Assembly (NCBI RefSeq): GCF_000299875.1
Contig: NZ_AMRK01000003.1
Location: forward strand, 62,001 to 126,000
Direction: 5' to 3'
Length of the DNA stretch: 64,000 nt
Origin: Celeribacter baekdonensis B30
GTDB taxonomy: Bacteria; Pseudomonadota; Alphaproteobacteria; Rhodobacterales; Rhodobacteraceae
Position 1 is the stretch's first letter. Each line of letters opens with the position of its first letter. Positions 16,949 through 25,324 of this stretch are shown here, piece by piece. The notes below the pieces were generated by a model. It worked only from the letters and a program-made list of their open reading frames with translations, did no database searches and had not been told where the DNA came from. The translations under genes and the position numbers were made by a program.

Positions 16949-17452
16949 ATGGCCAAAACCATCGACTACGGGAACCTCATGCATGACGCGATGCGTGGTC
17001 TGATCCGTAAGGTGCTGGACGGCGTGGCCAAAGACGGCCTGCCGGGGGATCATCATTTCTTTATCACCTTCGACACCATGCACCCGGATGTGGAACTGGC
17101 CGATTGGCTTTCGGATCGCTATCCCGAGGAAATGACCATCGTCATTCAGCATTGGTTCGACAATCTCGACGTCACCGACGATGGCGTGGCGATCACATTG
17201 AATTTCGGCGACAGCCCGGAGCCTTTGTACATCCCCTATGACGCGATCCGCACCTTTGTCGACCCGTCGGTGGAATTTGGCCTGCGCTTTGAGACCCAGG
17301 ATTACGACGTCGAAGAGATGGAGGGAGACGAGATTCCCCATGACGCCGAAGTCAAAAGTTTCGAGCGTAAGGATGAGACCGACACATCCGGCACCGCAAC
17401 GGACGGGCCGAAAGAGGCGGAAATCGTCTCGCTCGACAAGTTTCGCAAATAA
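16949..17452 (+). CDS. sspB: ClpXP adaptor SspB, alphaproteobacterial type
   Basis: A 167-residue protein. The folded substrate-binding domain (about 1-125) contains IDYGNLMHDAMRGLIRKVL, HHFFITFDTMHPDV and the ITLNFGDSPEPLYIPYDAI strand. A flexible acidic linker follows. The C-terminus ends EAEIVSLDKFRK, the short peptide that docks on the ClpX zinc-binding domain. SspB tethers ssrA-tagged proteins to ClpXP. The ATG at 16949 after AGGATGCACAG is preferred over 16913. The tmRNA gene is about 3 kb upstream on the same strand, so both parts of the tagging-degradation route are neighbours. Confidence 0.93.
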   Translation: MAKTIDYGNLMHDAMRGLIRKVLDGVAKDGLPGDHHFFITFDTMHPDVELADWLSDRYPEEMTIVIQHWFDNLDVTDDGVAITLNFGDSPEPLYIPYDAIRTFVDPSVEFGLRFETQDYDVEEMEGDEIPHDAEVKSFERKDETDTSGTATDGPKEAEIVSLDKFRK

Positions 17453-17588
17453 TAGACTGGCCGCGCGGCCCCTTTTTAACAGCCGCGAAACAGCTTCGTG
17501 AATTTTGCGTAACGCGATCGGCTCCCCCCTTGTCAGATTACACGGCGATGGGCACTGCTATCTCAGCATCACGCCAGAGGAGAGCCAC

Positions 17589-18146
17589 ATGCCACGCGAT
17601 TTTGCTGTTTTCCTTGGAGAGATGATCCGCAACCCCGACGATGTGCGCGCGATTGCGCCCTCCTCCTCGGCTATGGCACGGGTCATGGCGGCGGGGCTTG
17701 AAGACATTGACGGGCCTATCGTGGAAATCGGGCCGGGCACCGGCGTGTTCACCCGCGCGATTTTGGAGCGCGGCGTGGCGCCCGAACGCCTCACCCTGTT
17801 TGAACTGAACGCCCGGTTTTGCGACGATCTGCGCAGCAAATTTCCCGGCGTTCAGGTGCTCAACCGCTCCGCGACCGAAATCCATCACGTTCTGTCCCCC
17901 AATGTCGGCGCGGTCTTGTCCGGCGTGCCGTTGCTCAACCGCCCTACCTTGCAAGACGGCATCCTCGCCTCGGTCTTCGCCTCCCTGCGTCCGGGCGGCG
18001 TCTTTACCCAATTCACCTATGCATTCAGTTCGCCGATCGAGCCGGACATGCAGCGTCAGCACGGCATCACGGCGCGCAAGAAGGGCACGATCTGGGCCAA
18101 TCTGCCGCCCGCACGGGTGTTTGAATATACACGCCAGCCGATTTAG
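17589..18146 (+). CDS. Class I SAM methyltransferase, phospholipid N-methyltransferase-like
   Basis: A 185-residue protein. The N-terminus FLGEMIRNPDDVRAIAPSSSAMARVM is typical of the Sinorhizobium-type phospholipid N-methyltransferases and their KsgA-like relatives. SAM motif I is IVEIGPGTGVFTRAIL, and the later GAVLSGVPLLNRP corresponds to the post-motif II region. These enzymes convert phosphatidylethanolamine to its methylated forms and phosphatidylcholine. The ATG at 17589 has a good ribosome site (GAGGAG) just upstream. Family assignment is good, the exact substrate less certain. Confidence 0.78.
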   Translation: MPRDFAVFLGEMIRNPDDVRAIAPSSSAMARVMAAGLEDIDGPIVEIGPGTGVFTRAILERGVAPERLTLFELNARFCDDLRSKFPGVQVLNRSATEIHHVLSPNVGAVLSGVPLLNRPTLQDGILASVFASLRPGGVFTQFTYAFSSPIEPDMQRQHGITARKKGTIWANLPPARVFEYTRQPI

Positions 18147-18278
18147 ACGTGTCACCGGCCAAAACCGGCGATCTTTTAGCGCTACCATGGCGTTGTATGC
18201 GTCCGTATACATTGCATGAGCCCCCCTGAGCGCGTATAGCCGAGGCAATATTTGGCATTGCACCAAGGGAGATCCCCC

Positions 18279-19685
18279 ATGTCCACCCCCGTGACCACCA
18301 CCCGCACCGAAACCGATAGCTTTGGCCCGCTCGAAGTCCCAAGCGACAAATATTGGGGTGCGCAAACCCAGCGCTCGATCCTGAATTTCCCGATCGGTTG
18401 GGAACGTCAGCCGGTGCCGATCATCCGCGCGCTGGGCGTGGTCAAAAAGGCCTGTGCGATGGAAAACATGGCGCAAGGCAACCTGTCCAAAGAGTTGGGC
18501 GATGCAATTGTCGCCGCAGCGAATGAGGTGATCGACGGCAAATTCGACGACAACTTCCCGCTCGTGGTGTGGCAAACCGGCTCCGGCACCCAGTCCAACA
18601 TGAACGCCAACGAAGTGATCTCGAACCGCGCGATTGAAATGCTCGGCGGCGAAATGGGGTCGAAAAAGCCGGTTCACCCGAACGATCATTGCAACATGGG
18701 CCAGTCCTCGAACGACACCTTCCCGACCGCGATGCATGTCGGCATCGGCATGCAGGCGCGCGACGTGTTGCTGCCGGGGTTGACCAAATTGGCCGAGGCG
18801 CTTGAAGTCAAAGCCGACGCCTTCAAAGACATCATCAAAATCGGCCGCACCCATACCCAGGACGCGACGCCGCTGACCTTGGGTCAGGAATTCTCCGGCT
18901 ACGCGCACCAAGTCCGCATGGGCATCAAGCGCGTTGAGATGTGCCTGCCTGCGATCTACGAATTGGCGCAGGGCGGCACCGCCGTGGGCACCGGGCTGAA
19001 CACCAAAAAGGGCTGGGCCGAAGCTGTGGCGAAAAACATGGCCGAGATCACTGGCCTGCCGTTTGTGACCGCGCCGAACAAATTCGAAGCGCTGGCCGCC
19101 CATGACGCCATGGTGATGTTCTCCGGCGCGCTCAAAACCGTCGCCTCCTCGTTGTTCAAAATCGCCAACGACATCCGCCTTTTGGGGTCCGGCCCGCGCT
19201 GTGGTTTGGGTGAATTGATCTTGCCGGAAAACGAGCCGGGGTCTTCGATTATGCCGGGCAAGGTCAACCCGACCCAGGCCGAAGCCCTGACCATGGTCTG
19301 TGCGCATGTCATGGGCAACGACGCCGCCGTCGGTTTTGCGGGCTCGCAAGGTCATTTCGAATTGAACGTTTACAACCCGATGATGTCCTATAACGTCTTG
19401 CAATCCATGCAGCTTTTGGGCGACAGCGCCTCCGCCTTTACCGACAACATGGTGGTGGGTATCGAGGCCAACGAACCGCGCATCGAAAAACTTCTGCACG
19501 AGTCCCTGATGCTGGTCACCGCCCTGGCCCCGACCATCGGCTATGACAACGCCACCAAAGTTGCCAAAACCGCGCATAAAAACGGCACCACATTGAAAGA
19601 AGAAGCCATTGCTTTGGGCTTTGTCGATGAAGCCACCTTTGACGCCGTGGTGCGCCCGGAACAGATGATCGGCCCGAAAGGCTAA
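18279..19685 (+). CDS. fumC: Fumarate hydratase class II
   Basis: A 468-residue enzyme of the TCA cycle that interconverts fumarate and L-malate without an Fe-S cluster. All superfamily signatures are present: the [15 protein letters not shown] block, [11 protein letters not shown], the [13 protein letters not shown] loop and the signature [15 protein letters not shown]. The length is normal. The ATG at 18279 follows AAGGGAG. A diverged inverted copy of its last 15 codons lies at 20339-20383. The gene appears monocistronic. Confidence 0.97.
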   Translation: MSTPVTTTRTETDSFGPLEVPSDKYWGAQTQRSILNFPIGWERQPVPIIRALGVVKKACAMENMAQGNLSKELGDAIVAAANEVIDGKFDDNFPLVVWQTGSGTQSNMNANEVISNRAIEMLGGEMGSKKPVHPNDHCNMGQSSNDTFPTAMHVGIGMQARDVLLPGLTKLAEALEVKADAFKDIIKIGRTHTQDATPLTLGQEFSGYAHQVRMGIKRVEMCLPAIYELAQGGTAVGTGLNTKKGWAEAVAKNMAEITGLPFVTAPNKFEALAAHDAMVMFSGALKTVASSLFKIANDIRLLGSGPRCGLGELILPENEPGSSIMPGKVNPTQAEALTMVCAHVMGNDAAVGFAGSQGHFELNVYNPMMSYNVLQSMQLLGDSASAFTDNMVVGIEANEPRIEKLLHESLMLVTALAPTIGYDNATKVAKTAHKNGTTLKEEAIALGFVDEATFDAVVRPEQMIGPKG

Positions 19686-19886
19686 TGTCAGCGAGCAGGG
19701 CATCGCGGAAAGCGGTGCCCCGTGCCCAAGCTGGGCGCAGCAGCGGCGGATGTGAAAATCTGGCGACGTTATAGGCCGCCAGACCGTCATAGATTTTGTG
19801 GTGATTTCGCGATGATTTCGCGGTTTTAGGACTCACGCGCGATCACAGTCCCGCGGGTCATCCGGCAGGCGGCTTTCGCTTTGCCG

Positions 19887-20195
19887 TTAGTTTTGAGGCG
19901 CGTAGGAGCGCATCACCTCTTCGTATCGCGCAGTGGTGATCTCCGGGTTATGGGTCTGCACGCAGGCGACCATTTCCGGACGTGCGCCCTCGGGGGCGAC
20001 GACCTCGCCGGCTTTATAGCGTTGTTTCGCGGCTTTCATCTCTTCGCGCGAGGGACGGTTGGCTTTGAAACATTGGGTCAGCTCTTGCTTGGTCAGGCCC
20101 AGATCCTTGGCGATGTCCTCGACCGGAAAGCGGCCCTGCGCCGTGGCGGGCAGAGCGAGGGTGATGAGAAGCGGGGCGGCAAGAAGGGTTTTCAT
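19887..20195 (-). CDS. Small secreted protein of unknown function
   Basis: A 102-residue protein with a clean signal peptide (MKTLLAAPLLITLALPATAQG) and a mature helical region containing GLTKQELTQCFKANRP, two cysteines and ARYEEVMRSYAPQN at the end. The ATG at 20195 follows AGGAGAACCAC, a strong ribosome site, so the longer frame to 20255 is not needed. I do not recognise a characterised family. The two cysteines could form a disulfide in the periplasm. It is convergent to fumC. Confidence 0.72.
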   Translation of the reverse strand: MKTLLAAPLLITLALPATAQGRFPVEDIAKDLGLTKQELTQCFKANRPSREEMKAAKQRYKAGEVVAPEGARPEMVACVQTHNPEITTARYEEVMRSYAPQN

Positions 20196-20676
20196 GTGGT
20201 TCTCCTGTTTCATGGAGCCTCTGATACGCACGGCGCAGCCGCCTTCCGTCGCCAAAAACGAAAGGCGACCCGAAGATCGCCTTCACTTTATTTTGTTGGG
20301 GTTTCTGCGTAGGGAGTCGCTGTTTCGCGCGTAGCGGATCAGCCTTGCGCCCGATCATCTGTTCCGGCCGGACCACGGCGTCACAGGCGGACGATCGGAT
20401 CGACCGAGCTTTTACCCTGACGAAATCAACATTCTGTGCAATATTCCACAGCAGGCAGGCATTCTTTCCCGCTGTTATGCAACTGATGCATAGGTGATGC
20501 ATAAAAGACAATGCATGCAAAAATGCAAATCTCTATCAAACAACATTGTTTTACATTGATCGGCATCAAGGTAGTTTTACGCAAGTGATCTATGATGATG
20601 ATATCGTCCAAGGCAAGAAAGAGTGGACAGCGCTCCACATCTGTATTGGACATCATATGACTCCGGGGAGGATAAC
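20196..20676. other. Non-coding region with fumC-tail copy, AT-rich tract and a nested hairpin
   Basis: About 480 bp without a convincing gene. It contains the inverted fumC-tail copy (20339-20383). An AT-rich tract at 20440-20570 repeats ATGCAT-type words (GATGCATAGGTGATGCATAA, then AATGCATGCAAAAATGCAAA). A nested inverted repeat just before the next gene has GTCCAA (20606-20611) against TTGGAC (20646-20651), enclosing GTGGA/TCCAC. The AT-rich part is a plausible promoter and regulator-binding region for the 20677 gene. Confidence 0.5.
20339..20383 (-). pseudogene. Inverted, diverged copy of the fumC 3' end
   Basis: Read on the minus strand this 45-bp stretch encodes [14 protein letters not shown], nearly the C-terminus of the fumarase encoded upstream ([14 protein letters not shown], at 19641-19682). 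Nucleotide identity is high over GACGCCGTGGT and CCGGAACAGATGATCGG, with a single-base length difference at the end. The residues before it do not continue into fumarase sequence, so only the tail is present. It is likely a recombination scar or the remnant of a second fumC. Confidence 0.6.
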
Positions 20677-21465
20677 ATGACATATTTTGCCACATCCAAA
20701 AAATCTAAACTTATGAGTGCTTTGTCCATTTTGGCATTGAGTGCGGCTTTGGTCGGTACCACGGCCTATGTAATGAGTGTAGATATTGTGACACCCGCCT
20801 ATGCGGCCGAAGACGGGGAAGACGGTGGACAAAAAGGCCCACACGCTGGCTCTGGCGATGGCGATTCCGGCAACAGCGGGAAAGAAGGTCATGGCGGCCA
20901 ATCCACCGGTGCACAGGGATCTGGCCAAGGCGGGCCGGGCGAAGACTCTGAAGGTGCAGGCCCGCGCGCCAATCAAGACAGTTCCAACGCAGGGGCTGGT
21001 GGGCCGGTTTGGGCCAACGAAGGCATCCCAGAAGTTGAAATTGGTCGCCTCAACGTGGCTCGTTCACCCGAACATGTGTTGGATCGTGCCCTGACAGAGG
21101 CGCTTGCGGAACTGTCGGGCGATGCGGTTGAGTTCTATAATCTCAGCCTCTCCGACATGATCGCCGAGTTGTCGCTCAATTGGGATGACACCGTGATCAT
21201 CGACAGCCCGCTGCAAAGTCTGGCCTTGTTCCAGGCCTATCTCGAAGGGGACTCCCCATTGGCCTCCAGCGGCGTCACAAACAATGTCGATACGATTTTG
21301 GCCGCGCTTTTGGGGGTCGCCTCTGACAAGACCGTCACGATTTCGACCGACACTGTGATCGCCGTCACGACCATTCTTGGTGTGCCGATGAGCGCCGCTG
21401 ATGCCGCCGATCTTGCGGCCAATGCCGAGGCCATTCGCATCGCAGTTCTTGCAGGTCACGGTTAA
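20677..21465 (+). CDS. Exported Gly/Asp-rich protein of unknown function
   Basis: A 262-residue protein. A membrane-spanning or signal segment (ILALSAALVGTTAYVMSV, about 16-33) ends at PAYAAED. It is followed by about 75 residues of low-complexity Gly, Ser, Asp, Gln and His, then a folded domain with VWANEGIPEVEIGRLNVARSPEHVLDRAL. The end is rich in Ala, Asp and Val and closes in LAGHG. The ATG at 20677 follows GGGGAGGATAAC, a strong ribosome site, and is preceded by a structured AT-rich leader. No known domain. Family members that I recall occur only in related marine alphaproteobacteria, which is memory rather than evidence. Confidence 0.72.
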   Translation: MTYFATSKKSKLMSALSILALSAALVGTTAYVMSVDIVTPAYAAEDGEDGGQKGPHAGSGDGDSGNSGKEGHGGQSTGAQGSGQGGPGEDSEGAGPRANQDSSNAGAGGPVWANEGIPEVEIGRLNVARSPEHVLDRALTEALAELSGDAVEFYNLSLSDMIAELSLNWDDTVIIDSPLQSLALFQAYLEGDSPLASSGVTNNVDTILAALLGVASDKTVTISTDTVIAVTTILGVPMSAADAADLAANAEAIRIAVLAGHG

Positions 21466-21498
21466 ACCCCGTCGATCTGATCACAAACAACAAAACAG

Positions 21499-21519
21499 AG
21501 GCCCCCATTGGGGGCCTTC
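21499..21519 (+). terminator. Rho-independent terminator
   Basis: AGGCCCCC and GGGGGCCT form an 8-bp stem with a four-base-or-smaller loop, followed by TT. It stands about 35 bp after the stop codon of the Gly/Asp-rich protein gene. Confidence 0.7.
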
Positions 21520-21571
21520 CCCACAGACAGACATTGCCCTTAATGAACAGATAAGAGTCTATGGAGCACCT

Positions 21572-22390
21572 ATGAAACCGATTACGCACCTATCCCGCCT
21601 TGCACCGCTCGCTTTGAGTGTCGCGTTGACCGCCGCCATGACGGCCCCACTGACCGCCGCGCCCGACAACCTTCCCGGCGCAGGTCTTGCCAGTGTCACC
21701 TACGGTCCCTATCTGCGTGCCGAATTTGGCATGGCCACCACGGATATCAATGACGGATCGTGGCAACCCCACGGCTATCCCTCTGACCCACAAGTCAATT
21801 TTGACCTGAGCGGCGAAGATGGCAGTTTTGGCACCGTGGCGATGGGCTTTGACTGGATGAATGGCTATCGCTTCGATCTGGGGATGACGTTTTCCGAATC
21901 GATGAGCGTCAGCGGCCCCTGCGCCTCGGCCTCCGACGGGTCGGATTGCGCCACTCATGCCGATATCACCTCGGCCACGCTGGACACCAGCGCTCTGATG
22001 GGCAGCCTCTATTATTCGCCGCTTGAGGCCGCCGGCAAAAACACCACCTTCAATCCGTTTGTCGTCGTCGGGCTTGGCCTTGCCAACAACAAAGTCGGAG
22101 AGTGGACCCGGACCAATGACAGCCTGTCGACCGGGGTTGATCGCAGCTTTGAGGGCGACAGTTCCACCAGCCTGGCCTACTCCTTGGGCTTTGGCGCCAG
22201 TTGGCAGGTCACCAAACCCGGCCAATGGCCCGTCATCCTGGAAGCCAGCTATCGCTACTATAATTTTGGCACAGCTCAGGGTGGCAGCACCCCGATTAAT
22301 GGTGGACAGTCTCCGGTCACCCCGCTGAAATTCGACGTGGACAATCAAGTCGTGAGCATTGGTGTGCGCGTGCCGCTTCAGCGCATGTAA
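21572..22390 (+). CDS. Outer membrane beta-barrel protein
   Basis: A 272-residue exported protein. The signal peptide covers about residues 1-30 (LALSVALTAAMTAPLTAAPD). The mature part is made of alternating hydrophobic strands with aromatic girdles (GYRFDLGMTFSES, TFNPFVVVGLGLANN, YSLGFGASWQV, PVILEASYRYYNFG) and ends VVSIGVRVPL, typical of eight-stranded OMP_b-brl/OmpW-like barrels. The last residues (PLQRM) do not give the classic C-terminal aromatic. The ATG at 21572 is the only start giving a signal peptide. Specific function unknown. Confidence 0.8.
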   Translation: MKPITHLSRLAPLALSVALTAAMTAPLTAAPDNLPGAGLASVTYGPYLRAEFGMATTDINDGSWQPHGYPSDPQVNFDLSGEDGSFGTVAMGFDWMNGYRFDLGMTFSESMSVSGPCASASDGSDCATHADITSATLDTSALMGSLYYSPLEAAGKNTTFNPFVVVGLGLANNKVGEWTRTNDSLSTGVDRSFEGDSSTSLAYSLGFGASWQVTKPGQWPVILEASYRYYNFGTAQGGSTPINGGQSPVTPLKFDVDNQVVSIGVRVPLQRM

Positions 22391-22413
22391 GTCATCAGCC
22401 ATCGAAACACGCC

Positions 22414-22447
22414 AGCCCCGTTCCTCCACCGCGTTGAACGGGGCTTT
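22414..22447 (+). terminator. Rho-independent terminator after the beta-barrel gene
   Basis: AGCCCCGTT (22414-22422) and AACGGGGCT (22437-22445) form a 9-bp stem followed by TT, 24 bp past the stop codon. Confidence 0.8.
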
Positions 22448-22493
22448 CGTATCTGATCTTGGCGATGACCTGCGCATGGGATAGATTGCCGCC

Positions 22494-22682
22494 ATGAGCA
22501 CCGAAAAAAACGTCGCCAATCTCAATCAGTTCCGCAAGGCCAAGGCCCGAGCGGACAGGCGTGCATTGGCCGATGAAAATGCGGTGAAATTCGGGCGCAG
22601 CAAGGCGCAAAAGGCGCTCGAACAAGCGCAAACCGCCAAAGCCAAGGCCCTTTTGGACGCCCACAAGAAAGACGACAGATGA
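22494..22682 (+). CDS. DUF4169 family protein
   Basis: A 62-residue highly charged protein with the DUF4169 pattern NLNQFRKAKARADRRALADENAVKFGR near the N-terminus and a lysine-rich helix behind it. The whole chain is probably one or two long helices. Its function is unknown. The stop overlaps the start of the next gene as ATGA, a two-gene arrangement with a ribbon-helix-helix protein that recurs in Rhodobacterales. Confidence 0.85.
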   Translation: MSTEKNVANLNQFRKAKARADRRALADENAVKFGRSKAQKALEQAQTAKAKALLDAHKKDDR

Positions 22683-22903
22683 GTGCGCGGCCTGTCAAAC
22701 GCTCGCTGACGCTGCACGGTCACCGCACCTCTGTGTCGCTCGAAGATGCATTTTGGCGTGCCTTTCGCGCCATCGCCAAAGAGCGTGATCTACCGATCAA
22801 TGTGCTGGCCGCCGAAATTGACGAAACCCGCGGCGTGGACAGTGGTCTGGCCTCCGCGATCCGGGTCTATGTGTTGGACTACACTCAGAAAAAATTGCTT
22901 TAG
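22679..22903 (+). CDS. Ribbon-helix-helix DNA-binding protein (RHH_4)
   Basis: A 74-residue protein with the RHH_4 signature: the beta-strand KRSLTLHGHRTSVSLEDAFW followed by the two helices RAFRAIAKERDLPINVLAAEID and SGLASAIRVYVLDYTQ. It probably acts as a dimeric DNA-binding regulator; the target is unknown. Translation is coupled to the DUF4169 gene (ATGA). Its stop overlaps the stop of the convergent squalene/phytoene synthase-like gene by 4 bp, leaving no room for a terminator between them. Confidence 0.88.
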   Translation: MSARPVKRSLTLHGHRTSVSLEDAFWRAFRAIAKERDLPINVLAAEIDETRGVDSGLASAIRVYVLDYTQKKLL

Positions 22904-23679
22904 AAAAAGCCCCATGTCGGCGACTGAGACGCAACTGCCAAGCGCAGGGATTTGCGCGCGGGCCCCTGCCCCAAACGTCCCTCCAAGACCACGCTTGGGT
23001 CTTTCGCCGCTTGCCGCAGGACTGGCAACATCATCACCGCGTCGATCATCGGCGCGCGCGCGGATTTGCCAAGGTTTGAAAGCTGCTGCGCCCCCCAACG
23101 GGCCTGTTCCAACGTGGCTTTCGCCAATGTTGCCACCGCCTCTGGCCGACCATCTAGCAAAGGCACCCGTCCCGCGTCGACAAGTGCCGGGATCGCCATG
23201 AAATAGCGCGCCAAAGCCCCGCCTTGGCCCAGACTGTTGAGTGCTTTTGACGCCGTATCGGGTGCCCCCAAAAGCCGCGCCGCGACATGTAGCGGGATCG
23301 TGTATGTGGCGTGGAGATAGCGGTACAGCGCCGCCGCGTCTTCATGCGGATCGCGGTAAATATCCCATTGCCGCGCCGTCACCGTGGCGTCCAGCGCCTC
23401 AGCCGACGCCGCATCCAACACAGCAGCCAAAGGCGCCGCCACCTCATGGGCGCGCGGGGCTTTGCCTTCGGTTTTCTCGGTCAACACATCGCGCCAAAAT
23501 TGCAGGCGCATCTCCGCAATCATGCTTTCTTTCGTCACCCAGGGCGCTTTTGCGACCTCCAGACAAAAGGCATGGATCGGAAACAACACCTCGCGCGCGG
23601 CCACAGGCGCGGCCATGGTGGCGCGAAACCGGTCTTCGTCGCCCTTTTGGACAATCTCAGCACAGGCTTGTATGGACAT
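22900..23679 (-). CDS. Squalene/phytoene synthase superfamily protein (NDUFAF6-like)
   Basis: A 259-residue helical protein of the trans-isoprenyl diphosphate synthase head-to-head superfamily. It has LFPIHAFCLEVAKAPWVTKESMIAEMRLQFWRDVL near the N-terminus and LLGAPDTASKALNSLGQGGALARYFM later. The two Asp-rich DxxxD motifs of active phytoene synthases are not seen, as in mitochondrial NDUFAF6 (a complex I assembly factor), so catalysis is doubtful. The ATG at 23679 is preferred over the extension to 23718. It starts 10 bp after cimA and is probably in the cysS-cimA transcript. Confidence 0.78.
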   Translation of the reverse strand: MSIQACAEIVQKGDEDRFRATMAAPVAAREVLFPIHAFCLEVAKAPWVTKESMIAEMRLQFWRDVLTEKTEGKAPRAHEVAAPLAAVLDAASAEALDATVTARQWDIYRDPHEDAAALYRYLHATYTIPLHVAARLLGAPDTASKALNSLGQGGALARYFMAIPALVDAGRVPLLDGRPEAVATLAKATLEQARWGAQQLSNLGKSARAPMIDAVMMLPVLRQAAKDPSVVLEGRLGQGPARKSLRLAVASQSPTWGFF

Positions 23680-23689
23680 TATTTCGCTC

Positions 23690-25324
23690 TCATTCTGCAC
23701 CAAGCGCCTGCGCGCCATCGCGCGTCAGTTTCCACAGCACCGCATCCAACAGCGCCTCAAACGACGCATCTATGATGTTGGACGACACGCCGACCGTCGA
23801 CCAACGCCGCCCCAATGTGTCCTCGTGATCAATAATCACGCGGGTCCGTGCCTCTGTACCGCCATTGGTGATTCTTACTTTAAAATCAACCAATTCCATG
23901 TCGGAAATCAGGTCCGAATAAGGTCCCAAATCCTTAACCAGCGCCTTTGAGAGCGCGTTGACCGGGCCACCATCAGAGCCATCCGCCATGATGCCTTCAG
24001 ACACGGACAAATGCCGCTCGCCCGCGATATTGACCACCACCGTGACCTCGGACAGGTGGATCACCCGGCCCTTGGCGTCCTTGCGGCGTTCGACCGTGGC
24101 GCGGTAGCGCTCGACCTCGAAAAACGCGGGCATCAAGCCCAATTCGCGCCGCGCTTCCAACTCGAACGAGGCTTGCGCGGTGTCATAGGAATACCCCTCC
24201 GCCTCACGCTCTTTGATCCGGTCCAAAATCCGCCCCAGATCGGCCTTTGTCGACACGTCCAATCCCATATCCGCCAAGCGGGAGCGCAGGTTGGATTGCC
24301 CGGCCTGATTGGACATCGGCACGATCCGGGCGTTGCCGACGATCTCCGGCGGGATGTGTTCATAGGTGGTTGGGTCTTTGAGAATGGCGGAGGCGTGAAG
24401 GCCCGCTTTATGGGCAAAGGCGGAGGCGCCAACATAGGGCGAACTGCGCAAAGGCACGCGGTTGAGGATGTCGTCAAGCATCCGCGACACCTTGACCAGA
24501 TCGCCCAAAGCAGCCTCAGACACCCCGGTGTCGAGCGTCGACCTATACGGTTCTTTCAGTAGAAATGTCGGGATCAGCGTGGTCAAATTGGCATTGCCAC
24601 AGCGTTCGCCCAGACCATTCAACGTGCCCTGCACCTGACGCGCCCCGGCGTTGACCGCCGCCAGTGAATTGGCCACCGCATTGCCGGTGTCATCATGGGT
24701 GTGGATGCCCAAATGGGTGCCGGGAATGCCGGATTCGATGACCTTCAACGTGATCTGATAGACCTCGCCCGGCAACGTGCCGCCATTGGTGTCACAGAGC
24801 ACGATCCAGCGCGCGCCATTGTCATAGGCGGCGGTGAGACAGGCCAGCGCATAGTCGGGATTGGCCTTGTAACCGTCAAAGAAATGCTCGGCATCAAACA
24901 GCGCCTCGCGACCCTCTTTCACCACATGGGCAAAGGATTTGGCGATGTTGTCAATGTTCTGGTCCAGCGTGATGCCGAGCGCCGTGGTGACGTGAAAGTC
25001 ATGGGTCTTGCCGACCAGACAGACGGCCTTGGTGCCCGCGTTCAACACCCCCGCAAGGACTTCGTCATTCTCCGCCGAGCGCCCTGCCCGTTTGGTCATG
25101 CCAAAGGCGGTGAAGGTGGCGCGGGTTTTGGGCGGTTCGGCGAAAAATTCGCTGTCGGTCGGGTTGGCACCGGGCCAGCCGCCCTCGATATAATCGACGC
25201 CCAGATGATCGAGCGCCTCCGCGATCATGTGCTTTTCCGGCGTGGAAAATTGCACGCCTTGGGTCTGTTGGCCGTCTCTGAGGGTTGTGTCGTAGAGGTA
25301 GAGGCGGTCTTTGGTTGTACTCAC
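23690..25324 (-). CDS. cimA: (R)-citramalate synthase
   Basis: A 544-residue enzyme condensing pyruvate and acetyl-CoA to citramalate, the first step of the threonine-independent route to 2-oxobutyrate and isoleucine. The alpha-isopropylmalate/homocitrate synthase signature [17 protein letters not shown] opens the TIM barrel. The second signature [20 protein letters not shown] follows, and the C-terminal LeuA allosteric domain (about 400-530) is present. The GTG start overlaps the cysS stop as GTGA, so translation is coupled. An upstream leader peptide rich in Ile and Cys may control this operon. Confidence 0.93.
   Translation of the reverse strand: MSTTKDRLYLYDTTLRDGQQTQGVQFSTPEKHMIAEALDHLGVDYIEGGWPGANPTDSEFFAEPPKTRATFTAFGMTKRAGRSAENDEVLAGVLNAGTKAVCLVGKTHDFHVTTALGITLDQNIDNIAKSFAHVVKEGREALFDAEHFFDGYKANPDYALACLTAAYDNGARWIVLCDTNGGTLPGEVYQITLKVIESGIPGTHLGIHTHDDTGNAVANSLAAVNAGARQVQGTLNGLGERCGNANLTTLIPTFLLKEPYRSTLDTGVSEAALGDLVKVSRMLDDILNRVPLRSSPYVGASAFAHKAGLHASAILKDPTTYEHIPPEIVGNARIVPMSNQAGQSNLRSRLADMGLDVSTKADLGRILDRIKEREAEGYSYDTAQASFELEARRELGLMPAFFEVERYRATVERRKDAKGRVIHLSEVTVVVNIAGERHLSVSEGIMADGSDGGPVNALSKALVKDLGPYSDLISDMELVDFKVRITNGGTEARTRVIIDHEDTLGRRWSTVGVSSNIIDASFEALLDAVLWKLTRDGAQALGAE

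Noticed and set aside
20014-20520. Long minus-strand open frame across the fumC-tail copy
   Set aside because: It overlaps the small secreted-protein gene in another frame and apart from the 15-residue tail has no protein-like pattern.
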